20,716 nt of DNA from Acidobacteriota bacterium (lineage in GTDB: Bacteria; Acidobacteriota; Terriglobia; Terriglobales; Acidobacteriaceae): the NCBI GenBank assembly GCA_021779695.1, contig JAJYAE010000040.1:1-20716 (forward strand). Direction: 5' to 3'. Position 1 is the first letter of the stretch. The number at the start of each line of letters is the position of its first letter. Below are positions 6,738-14,800 of the stretch, in pieces. The notes beneath the pieces were generated by a model. The model was not told the origin of the DNA. It saw only the letters and a list, made by a program, of their open reading frames with translations, and did not search any database. Made by a program: the position numbers and the translations under genes.

Positions 6738-7169
6738 TTACTCCGCTGCAATTTCAACGGTGGTATTCACGCTTGCTTTGGCCATCCCGGGCTCGGGTTC
6801 GGGTCGCGAGGACAATTGGCTCGCTATGTTGCTCCCGGCGAACCGGACCTCGGTCAGCCAGTATTTATGTCCGGTGTTATAGAACACCAGGCTGCTGCGG
6901 GCGAGGGTTCGATAGGAGTCGGATGTGAGTACCATGAGGATTCCAGCCACCTTGCCCGTCGTGCGATTCAAGAGGATGAGATATGGTTCAGACGCTTCCA
7001 TTGGGCGTTCGATCCTGTAGGACCCAGCTGGAAGAACCTGGTGGCTGGCGGTGAAGGCGAAGGGGACTGTAACGCGAATAGATTGCTGGGCGGATGCGAC
7101 GGGAACGATCACCGTTACTGTCAGCAAGGTAGCAAAAATTGCAGCGAGTAGTCTGACAGGGCTTTTCAT
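6738..7169 (-). CDS. Small secreted beta-rich protein of Acidobacteria type, function unknown
   Basis: This 143-residue protein starts at an ATG with GGAGG 7 nt upstream. Residues 1-27 form a clear Sec signal peptide: KSPVR, a hydrophobic core, then VASA before QQS. The mature part alternates hydrophobic and polar residues as in a beta sandwich (IRVTVPFAFTASHQVLPAG, SYRIER, LVFYNTGHKYWLTEVRF). Small secreted proteins with a 'VPF.F......LPAGSY.I' core are common in Acidobacteria; I know of no assigned function. No Cys is present in the mature part, and no lipobox. It is flanked by an intrinsic terminator and a long 5' gap, so it is probably a single-gene unit. Confidence 0.85.
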   Translation of the reverse strand: MKSPVRLLAAIFATLLTVTVIVPVASAQQSIRVTVPFAFTASHQVLPAGSYRIERPMEASEPYLILLNRTTGKVAGILMVLTSDSYRTLARSSLVFYNTGHKYWLTEVRFAGSNIASQLSSRPEPEPGMAKASVNTTVEIAAE

Positions 7170-7407
7170 GGCAGCACCTCCGATGCATTGTCATTCGGCT
7201 TCCGGGGTTGCGCTTCCGGCTGTCGATGCCTCCCACTTTGCGACCGGGTAGGGAGGGGCGCAATGCTCGGGAGATGATTTGCCAGTCAATTAGAAGTCCA
7301 CTCGGAAAGCCTGATTCATCTAGTGAATAGGAAGTCGAATCAATCACAAGGTTTTGGACATCAGGGTGAAACTTGTCGTGGTAAAAACAAGGGCGTGAGG
7401 CTGTTGA

Positions 7408-7433
7408 GGGTGAGGCATGGCCATGCCTCACCC
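7408..7433. repeat. Perfect 26-bp palindrome
   Basis: The half-site GGGTGAGGCATGG is followed directly by its exact reverse complement CCATGCCTCACCC with no spacer. There is no T-run on either side, so it is a poor terminator. It is GC-rich like an interspersed REP-type element, and nearby bases (7393-7400, GCGTGAGG) echo part of the arm. Whether it recurs in the genome cannot be seen here. Confidence 0.75.
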
Positions 7434-7702
7434 ACCACGCAGGCCTGGCGCTTCGCCGCGCCGGAGTGCCGGTCAAGCTGCGCGAACGATCCTTCCAGAC
7501 TTTCCAAAGAAAGCAGGCAGCTCCCATCAGAGAAAGGAATCTGTCAGTCGCAGAATGAATGATGGGTCGCAAGCCGTTCTGGCTCGCTTCATCCATGCAT
7601 AGCAATGCCAAGGTGAAATTCCGGGAGTGTCGTCGGCTTCTCGGCAGTTGTATCGCAGCAAGAAGTCTTTGGATCAGTAGCGGCAAGCGGGGTTTGCGCC
7701 GA

Positions 7703-7735
7703 CCAAAAGGCGAATCCGGCCACCCGACCGGATTC
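7703..7735 (-). terminator. Possible terminator downstream of the GH2 gene
   Basis: On the minus strand, arms GAATCCGG and CCGGATTC enclose an 8-nt loop and are followed by GCCTTTTGG. The stem is perfect but the T-run is short, and the hairpin is about 165 nt after the GH2 stop. It is a weak call. Confidence 0.35.
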
Positions 7736-7902
7736 CTACAGATTGGCCGACTCGTTCCCGAACTCGACTCAATGAGCACATCGCGAAACCGCATCAACCA
7801 CGAACCCCAAGAGGTCGCTCGCCGTCGAATCCACATCGCGGACGGTCCCCAATCGCTGTCTCGCTCTTGGCGGACATCCCGGCCGCTACTGTCAACGACC
7901 TA

Positions 7903-10485
7903 CTACTGGAGTTCAGGTGGAAGCTCTGAGGACTTCGCCTGAATGGCCAACGAGGCGTCGCTCAGGCCCAGGGTTCTGGCCGTCAGTTTGATTGCCCCTG
8001 CTTGTCTCGACGAGCGAATCACGACCAGGGCGCGCCCCTGGTAGAGCTTGCGTTCATGTCCCTGATACGAATCGGGATCCTGTGCGTCTCCATTGCCCAC
8101 CGCGGCGATTGTACCCGGCCCGCTCATCTCGAACCGAACGTTCTGATCCGCGTCCAGAACAGGGCGGCCAGCTGCATCCACGGCTTCGACGATCACAAAC
8201 GACAGGTCTTCACCATCGGCATTGATTTGATTTCGATCCGCCGTCAAGCGCAGCCTCACGGCTTTTCCCGTCGTGGTGAGCACGCTTTCCGCGACCGTGC
8301 GGTCGCCACGCAGCCCTACCGCCTTCAGCGTGCCGGGGGCGTAGGGCACCGAGAACTCTGCCTTGAACTCCTGCTCACGGCCTGTTGGCTTTTCGCCGAT
8401 GAGCTTGTCGTTCAGGAAGAGCTGCACTTTTTCTGCCCCGGAGTAGACCTCCACTTGCAGGTTCTTGCCCTCCTGTCCCGGCCAGGTCCAGCTCGGGAGA
8501 GTGGGATAAGTTGCCCACATGATGGCGATGATCTTTTTGCCTTCAGGTTCAGGTAGCCGCACGGTGGCGTAAACACGATCGCCGCCGTTCCAGATGATGT
8601 CCCGATAGTACGACTGCGGCTTGCGAAAACCGGTCAGGTCGAGATCGCCACATACGGCCCCGTGCCAGGGATACCCATGCATGAAGACCTCCATCATGGC
8701 CTTGGCACTGGGATCGGAGCTGTTCTTTGCCATCTCCGCCATCACGTCCTTGCCATTCGCCATTCCGGTAAACATCTGGTCGATCATGGCCGTGCCCGCC
8801 ATCATTCCGGCCATACCCTGCGCCATCTTCGCCTGCTCGGGCGTACCGTACTGCCAGGCTCCAATGCCGGATTCCCCCAGGTAGTCCATGGCGGTCCACG
8901 TAAGGTCTCCGAGGATGTACGGATTGTCGTGCGACACCTGCCACAGTGCGAATGCTTTCGCGGGCCACGACTCGGTGGTCAGCATGATGCGCGAGGGTAG
9001 TTTCTCGTGGTCCTTTTGATACGTGGGGAGAATGTTGTAGTTGTAACCGGTGATGTCGAGTTGTGAGAACACCGCTTCCGCAGTGGGCTTGGTTGTCGTT
9101 CCCGGAAACGCCAGCGTCAGAGGCCGCGTTTTGTCCAGTGCCCGCACCTGGTCGGCCAGCTCCTTGCCCATCGCTCCGCCTCGATCGACTTCAAGTTCCG
9201 GAATCTCGTTGCCGATCCCCCAAATCACAACGGACGGATGATTGCGGTCCCTCAGCACCATCGACGAGATATCTCGCTTCCACCACTCGTCGAAGTTGCT
9301 GCCGTAATCAAACTTCACCTTGTGCGCTTCCCAGACGTCAAATGGTTCATCCAGCACCAGCAGCCCAAGCCGGTCGCAGGCGTCCAGAAACGCCGGCGAT
9401 GGAGGATTGTGTGCCGTACGAACTGCATTCATGCCCGCAGCCTTGAGCAGTTCTACCCTGCGTTCTTCTGCGCGATCGAAAGCCGCGGCGCCGAGAGGAC
9501 CGTTGTCATGATGAACGCTGCCGCCCGTAAGCTTCACCGACTTTCCGTTGAGAAGCAGACCCTGCGCTGCGGACCAGGCAAGCGTGCGGATGCCGAAAGA
9601 GGTCGTTACCCGGTCGATCACTCTGCCATCTCTCCGCACCGTGGAGACAGCCTGGTAGAGGCTGGGCGACTGTGGAGACCAGAGGGATGGAGCCGATACC
9701 TCAATCTCCTGTGACGCCTCCTCTTCTTGACCTGGTTGAAGGCTTAGCTTTGACTGTGATCTGCCGACTTTGCTGCCCGCCTTGTTGAGCAGCGTTGTTT
9801 CGACGACCACCATTGCGGCACCAGAAGACTCATTCGAAATCCGCGTGCGGATGGAAACCTTTGCTGCAGCACTTGTGGCCTCGGGAGTGGTGATAAAAAT
9901 CCCCCAATGCGCCACGTGCGTGGGATTGGTCACCAGAACCCGCACATGCCTGTAGATTCCCGACCCGCTGTACCAGCGGCTGTTGGGCTGAGCTGAATTG
10001 TCTACCCGTACGGCCAGCACGTTAGTCCCTGCAAAATTCAGATCCGGTGTTAGATCGAAGGAGAACGATGTGTAGCCGTAAGGATGCGTTCCCAGTTTGT
10101 GTCCGTTCAGGTACACGGTTGCGTCGCGGTATACGCCGTCGAACTCGATGCTCACTCGCTTGCCCTTCCAGCTGGCGGGTGCATGGAAACTCTTGCGATA
10201 CCATCCAATGCCACCGGGAAAGAATCCTTCGCCGGAGCCGCTGGGATTGTCCTTCTCGGGTTTGCTCTCGATGCTCCAGTCGTGCGGCAGATCGACGGTG
10301 CGCCAGGAGGCATCCGAGAACGCAGGAGCCTCGGCGCCGCTTGAGTCGCCGAGGAAAAACTTCCATCCCGCATCAGCCGCCAACTCCTGCCGGGGCGAGT
10401 TGGGCGCAGCCGCCCCCGCGGCTGATGGCACAATCCATGCCAGCATTGCAGTGAGCACGATCAGGACGGGAGATTGGAATTTCAT
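7903..10485 (-). CDS. Secreted GH2 beta-galactosidase-type glycoside hydrolase
   Basis: This 860-residue enzyme has a Sec signal peptide (residues 1-25, ending SAAGAAA). It shows the GH2 order: sugar-binding jelly roll (about 35-195, with WRTVDLPHDWSIE and GGIGWYRKSF), Ig-like sandwich (about 198-300), TIM barrel (about 302-600), then C-terminal beta domains (about 630-860). The GH2 signature RDRNHPSVVIWGIGNE places the acid/base at E427. The nucleophile is probably E505 in MLTTESWP. VHHDNGPLG and RTAHNPPSP are also typical. It would cleave beta-galactosides or related beta-glycosides outside the cytoplasm; the exact sugar is not determinable. Residues about 553-602 form a methionine-rich insert (AKMAQGMAGMMAG, AMIDQMFTGM) between GIGAWQY and WHGAVCGD that is unusual for the family. 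The ATG overlaps the upstream TetR stop by 4 bp (ATGA) and has AGAGGT upstream. Confidence 0.93.
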   Translation of the reverse strand: MKFQSPVLIVLTAMLAWIVPSAAGAAAPNSPRQELAADAGWKFFLGDSSGAEAPAFSDASWRTVDLPHDWSIESKPEKDNPSGSGEGFFPGGIGWYRKSFHAPASWKGKRVSIEFDGVYRDATVYLNGHKLGTHPYGYTSFSFDLTPDLNFAGTNVLAVRVDNSAQPNSRWYSGSGIYRHVRVLVTNPTHVAHWGIFITTPEATSAAAKVSIRTRISNESSGAAMVVVETTLLNKAGSKVGRSQSKLSLQPGQEEEASQEIEVSAPSLWSPQSPSLYQAVSTVRRDGRVIDRVTTSFGIRTLAWSAAQGLLLNGKSVKLTGGSVHHDNGPLGAAAFDRAEERRVELLKAAGMNAVRTAHNPPSPAFLDACDRLGLLVLDEPFDVWEAHKVKFDYGSNFDEWWKRDISSMVLRDRNHPSVVIWGIGNEIPELEVDRGGAMGKELADQVRALDKTRPLTLAFPGTTTKPTAEAVFSQLDITGYNYNILPTYQKDHEKLPSRIMLTTESWPAKAFALWQVSHDNPYILGDLTWTAMDYLGESGIGAWQYGTPEQAKMAQGMAGMMAGTAMIDQMFTGMANGKDVMAEMAKNSSDPSAKAMMEVFMHGYPWHGAVCGDLDLTGFRKPQSYYRDIIWNGGDRVYATVRLPEPEGKKIIAIMWATYPTLPSWTWPGQEGKNLQVEVYSGAEKVQLFLNDKLIGEKPTGREQEFKAEFSVPYAPGTLKAVGLRGDRTVAESVLTTTGKAVRLRLTADRNQINADGEDLSFVIVEAVDAAGRPVLDADQNVRFEMSGPGTIAAVGNGDAQDPDSYQGHERKLYQGRALVVIRSSRQAGAIKLTARTLGLSDASLAIQAKSSELPPELQ

Positions 10486-11207
10486 GCAGACCTCTTTCTG
10501 GTGCGGCGTTTGACGCTGTGCTTTCTTTGCGATGAAGCGCGTTTCGGAGTTTCCGGTGCGCGCAGTCCCATCAGGAGCACGCGGATGGTTTCGCGGAAAA
10601 GACCATCGATGGGCTTGCCATACTCCTGCTCGATCTTTGTTCCGAGCGACGCGAGCCGCCGCTGCGCCCCGATCACGGCGTTCATGATTGCGTGCATGGT
10701 GAGATCAGGATCGAGATCGGAACGGAGGGAGCCGTCGGCGATGCCCTCCCGAATGAGTTGCGTGAAGATATCGAATCCTGCCGGGTTAATCTGCGACTCC
10801 AGGCTCGTCAGCCGTTCCGCTGGCCAGTGACGCGCATACATCGAGTCGAATTGCGCCATGAATCGCACCTCCATCGGGAATTGGGCTAGTTCATCGGCCA
10901 TGAACTCCAGTAATGCGGTGAGGCGCTCCACGGCATTCGGAGCGCCTTCCAGCCTTTGTATCGCGCGCCCACTCACCTCCTGCATCAGCTCACGCAGGAT
11001 TTCCCAAACAATCTCGTCCTTGTTCGCGAAGTACTGATACATCGTGGAAGGCCGAACTCCGCTGCCCGCGGTGATTTCGGCCATCGTGACAGCATCGATG
11101 CCGTGCGCATCAAACAGCGTCCATGCGGCATCGAGAATGCGTCGGCGCTGCCGTTCACGATGCGCATGGTATGCGTGAGCCGGCTTTTTTTCTTTTCTTG
11201 GGGGCAT
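10482..11207 (-). CDS. TetR/AcrR-family transcriptional regulator
   Basis: This 241-residue protein has an N-terminal TetR helix-turn-helix: RRRILDAAWTLFDAHGID, then VTMAEITAGSGVRPSTMYQYFANKDEI, at about residues 21-66. A helical ligand/dimer domain follows (about 80-215), ending in a strongly basic tail (SSQRKHSVKRRTRKRSA). TetR proteins are usually about 190-230 residues, so the tail is an extension. The ATG at 11207 is preferred; the GTG seven codons upstream adds the hydrophobic CVFGFW, unlikely for this family. It overlaps the GH2 gene by 4 bp, so regulator and enzyme are translationally coupled. Autoregulation of this pair in response to a small molecule, perhaps a sugar derivative, is inferred. 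Confidence 0.93.
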   Translation of the reverse strand: MPPRKEKKPAHAYHAHRERQRRRILDAAWTLFDAHGIDAVTMAEITAGSGVRPSTMYQYFANKDEIVWEILRELMQEVSGRAIQRLEGAPNAVERLTALLEFMADELAQFPMEVRFMAQFDSMYARHWPAERLTSLESQINPAGFDIFTQLIREGIADGSLRSDLDPDLTMHAIMNAVIGAQRRLASLGTKIEQEYGKPIDGLFRETIRVLLMGLRAPETPKRASSQRKHSVKRRTRKRSA

Positions 11208-11847
11208 CCAGAATCCGAATACACACACCGAAATCGTAGTTATATTTCGAATTTATACGCAAGCGAGAGCGTCAGCGTCAATGGAAATCGGATGGGACAT
11301 CAGCGGACCTGGCAACCAAAAGCCCGAGGCAGAGATCTCTGGCGAGAAGCTACTCCGGTGCCGACTTATCGCACAGACCGGTAAACGTGACTTTTTTGCA
11401 CACAGTTCCCTTCGTGTAGTGCGCGATTTTTCTCGTTTGACGATCCGGTGAAGCGCGGGCTAACACCCAGCAAGTTCATTTGCCAAGCAAGCAGGTCCCC
11501 TGCCCGGCCGGAGATGTGAATCTATTCTCCGGCCGCGTTGGGTTGAATTGAATCCGACCACGATTGAATTACGAAAGCCGTAGCCCCTATGTGCCTAATC
11601 CTTGATTCACGTGAATATGAATCTCGTCGAATCGTCCTCCTCAGTGCCAGCGTCTCACGGTGCATTTGATTCATTCGCAATTCAAGTGCCCCACGATGGT
11701 GCCCCTGTCTCGCAAAAAGGACTGAGTGCCGGAGGCTTGCACCGCATGTTGCACTGATTCTCCTGTAGCACTCAAGCCAAATCACCTTTCGTGGCGTAAT
11801 TCAGCATGGATCGTCGTCTTTTGCGCCAAGGCTCGCATGCATCCCAT
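11208..11847. other. 0.64-kb intergenic region with inverted repeats
   Basis: This lies between the TetR start and the stop of the giant NHL protein, both on the minus strand. It should hold the TetR-GH2 promoter. An AT-rich segment at about 11238-11260 (TTATATTTCGAATTTATA) lies roughly 30-50 bp upstream of the TetR start and is a candidate promoter/operator site. A perfect hairpin GGCCGGAG / CTCCGGCC with a 13-nt loop lies at 11506-11534, and a 12-bp palindrome ATTCACGTGAAT at 11605-11616. No credible gene was found. Confidence 0.5.
11506..11534. repeat. GC-rich hairpin, 8-bp arms
   Basis: GGCCGGAG (11506-11513) pairs perfectly with CTCCGGCC (11527-11534) across a 13-nt loop. It lies about 310 nt after the NHL gene stop. 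No T-tract follows on either strand, so termination is unproven. Confidence 0.4.
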
Positions 11848-14800
11848 CTAGTTCACCGTCAGGGTGAAGGTTGTAGTTGCTGTTGTGCTGGCCGAATCGT
11901 TGCCTGTTCCGGTAACCGTGACGGTGTACGCACCGGATGTGGTTCCCGGATTCGCCGGAGGCGGGTTGGTCCCGCTGGAACTCGAGCCGCCACCGCAACC
12001 AGCCATCGCGCCAAAGATGACAGCGACCATCAGTAGGCTGAGCATCGACTTCCACAGCCTCCTGCGCCTGGGTACCCACAACACAACCAGTACTGCCAGG
12101 ACGACGCCAGAACGTGCGGCAGTCCAGCCTTTTGGGCCTACATGCATGGGCAAGCTTAATGCGATGGTGCTGGCAGCCGTAGTGCTCACGCTGATGGTTG
12201 CCGTTCCGGATGTGGTACCTGCACTCAGCGTGACTGCCTGGCTGCTGGTACAGGATGGCGGATCCACAGCACCAGCCGGACTTGAGGTCACTTTGCAGGT
12301 AAAGCTGATGGTTCCGGCGTAGCCGGTTGTCGTGCTCGCTGTGAGAGTTGAGGTTCCGGAGCTGCCTTTGGTGACAGTCACCGAGCTTGCAGTCATGGAA
12401 AAGGTTGCCGGAGTCACAGGAGCGCTCACGATCACAGTGGCCGTGCCCGAGGCAGCATTGTAGATCGAAGAGCTGGCTGTGTCTGGTGTATAGGCAACGG
12501 TCAGAGTGTCGGTCCCAACGCTCAGTGATCCCGCGGGAACGCTGATGCTTGCGGTTCCGTTGCTCAAAGCCGTTGCCGCCGATGTGTAGCCGCCGCCTGT
12601 GAGTGTCACCGTTCCGGTCGGTGCCGGATTGCCGCTGCCGCCCGCCACCGCCACAGCGACTGACAACGATTGCGCTGTCGTGACGCTGGCCGCAGAAGGC
12701 GTAACAGTTACGGTGGGCGTGGGCAGGGCTATGCCTGTCCCGCTCAGGCTGATTTGCTGCACGTTATTCGGTGAAACTGCGTTCAGGCTATTGTCCACAA
12801 GGTTGACGTCGCCGGTCAGGGTACCGGCGGTGACAGGCTGGAAGTCAACACTTACGGAACAGGTCTGCCCGGCCGCCAGGGCTGTTGTGCTGGTACAGGT
12901 GGTTCCAGAGGCATTCAGATTGAAGCTGTTCGCTGTCTGCCCGGTTGTAACTGAAGAAAGGGCTGTCAAGTTGAGTGTCTGGTTGCCTATATTCTGTAGC
13001 GCAATGGCTTGCGGGCTGTCACTGCTGGTAGCTCCAACATTGGTTGTTGCGAAGCTCAACGGGATCGCCTGGCCCTGCGCTACTGTGACGATGCGGTTGT
13101 TGCCATAGTCGGCAATGTAAAGGGTCCCAGCCCCGTCGACGGTTACCCCATACGGACTGCCGAGGACCTTCCCTCCCGGCGCGCCCGCAGCAACCACACT
13201 TGCGGCGCCGGCCGACGTCACCTCCACGATGCGGTTGTTGCCTGAATCTGCAATGTACAGATCACCAGCGGCATCCACGGCCACGCCATACGGCGCACTC
13301 AACGTGAGGCTTCCAGTGCTGACAGTGCTCGTCGCACCAGCGGCGGTCACCTCGACGACATTGTTCTGGCCTTGATTTGCGATGAAGACATCGCCACTGC
13401 TGTCCACCGCAACTCCGTATGCATAGGCCACGTTAAGACTCCCGGTGTTCAATGTGCCAACGACACCTCCGGGCGCAATCTTCACGATTCGGCTTGTGGA
13501 ATCGGTCAGGTATACATTGCCTGCACCATCGACCGCGATGCCTTGCGGATCGACGGTCAATGTTCCTGTGCCAAGCGTGCTTACGGAGCCAGCAGCCGAC
13601 ACTTCCACCACACGGTTGTTTCCCGTGTCGGCAATGTACACGTTGCCCGCGCCATCGACGGCTACACCCTGCGGTGAACTGAGCGTCAGATTTCCGGTGC
13701 TGAGTACAGAAGCCGCTCCGGCCGATGTGATTTGCACTATCCGACTGTTGCCTGTATCGGCAATGTAAAGATTGCCTGCACTGTCTCTGGCAGTGCTTTG
13801 CGGCATCACCGTGAGAGTTCCAAGGTTCAGCACGCTGGTGGTTGCTGGAGAAAATGCTCCCAGAGGACCGTTACCGGTTCCGTAGGCAGGTGTCTGTGTC
13901 AACAGTGCATTCCCTGTAGTTGGATCCAGCACGTTCACCGCATCTTCGCGCAATCCAGGATATGCGGGAGTGAAGGTCACAGGCACGCTGCATGTCTCAG
14001 GAGCGGATCCGCCGGTGCATGTGACTGCACCCAGTGTCATCTCCTTTCCGTAATTCAATTGGAATGCTGGTGTGTAGCTGCTTCCACTGTAGCCATCGAT
14101 GGTGTAGCTCATCGTCACTGGGCTGCTTGTGGTCCCTACAGAGATCTGGCCCAGATTCTGTGCGGGTGCGGACGCGACTTCAACAACGCGATTGTTGTTT
14201 GTATCGCCGATAAACACATTGCCGAAGGTGTCAACTGCGACCCCAGCTGGCGCGTTCAGGGTGGAGCCTCCGGGTGCACCGATATCGTTCAGTACGCTTG
14301 CAGTCCCCGTTGACGTCACCTTTACGATGTCGTTCTTTACGTCGTCAGCGATGTACAGGCTGCCGGCACTGTCCACTGCCAGCCCTATTGGCTCAATCAG
14401 CGCCACGGAGCCCATGCTCAGCACACTGGCCGTTCCTGTTGCAGTGACTTCAACGATGCGAGAATTGCCAATATCAGTGATAAATAGATTTCCAGCTCCA
14501 TCCTTCGCCAACGCAGTAGGCGTAAGCAAAGGCTTGCCGCCGGGGCTACCCACATTCAGCACTTGTGAAGAACCGGCCGCCGTGACCTCGACAACGCGGG
14601 CATTGGCCGTATCGGCGATGTAGATGTTCCCATTCTGATCCGCAATGACTCCCTGGGGCTGACTTAACCCCACTCCTCCTGGGGTTCCGGCGTTCAAAAC
14701 ACTGGATGTTCCCGATGCTGCGACCACGACGACGCGGTTATTGCCAGTGTCCGCGATGAAAATATCCCCCTTGTTATCAACACCGACACCGAGAGGCATG

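Larger units (their letters stand above)
7170..7902. other. 0.73-kb intergenic region with palindromes and no credible gene
   Basis: This lies between the secreted-protein start and the GH2 stop, both on the minus strand. A 282-codon minus-strand frame crosses it (6988-7836) but overlaps the secreted-protein gene and is rich in Arg, Ser and Pro without any domain. Visible structure is limited to a 26-bp palindrome (7408-7433) and an 8-bp hairpin (7712-7735). Confidence 0.6.

Noticed and set aside
6988..7836. 282-codon minus-strand frame
   Set aside because: It overlaps the signal-peptide-bearing secreted protein gene in another frame, crosses the 26-bp palindrome and looks like non-coding translation.
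11208..11228. GTG start at 11228 for the TetR gene
   Set aside because: It would add CVFGFW before a typical basic TetR N-terminus; the ATG at 11207 fits better.
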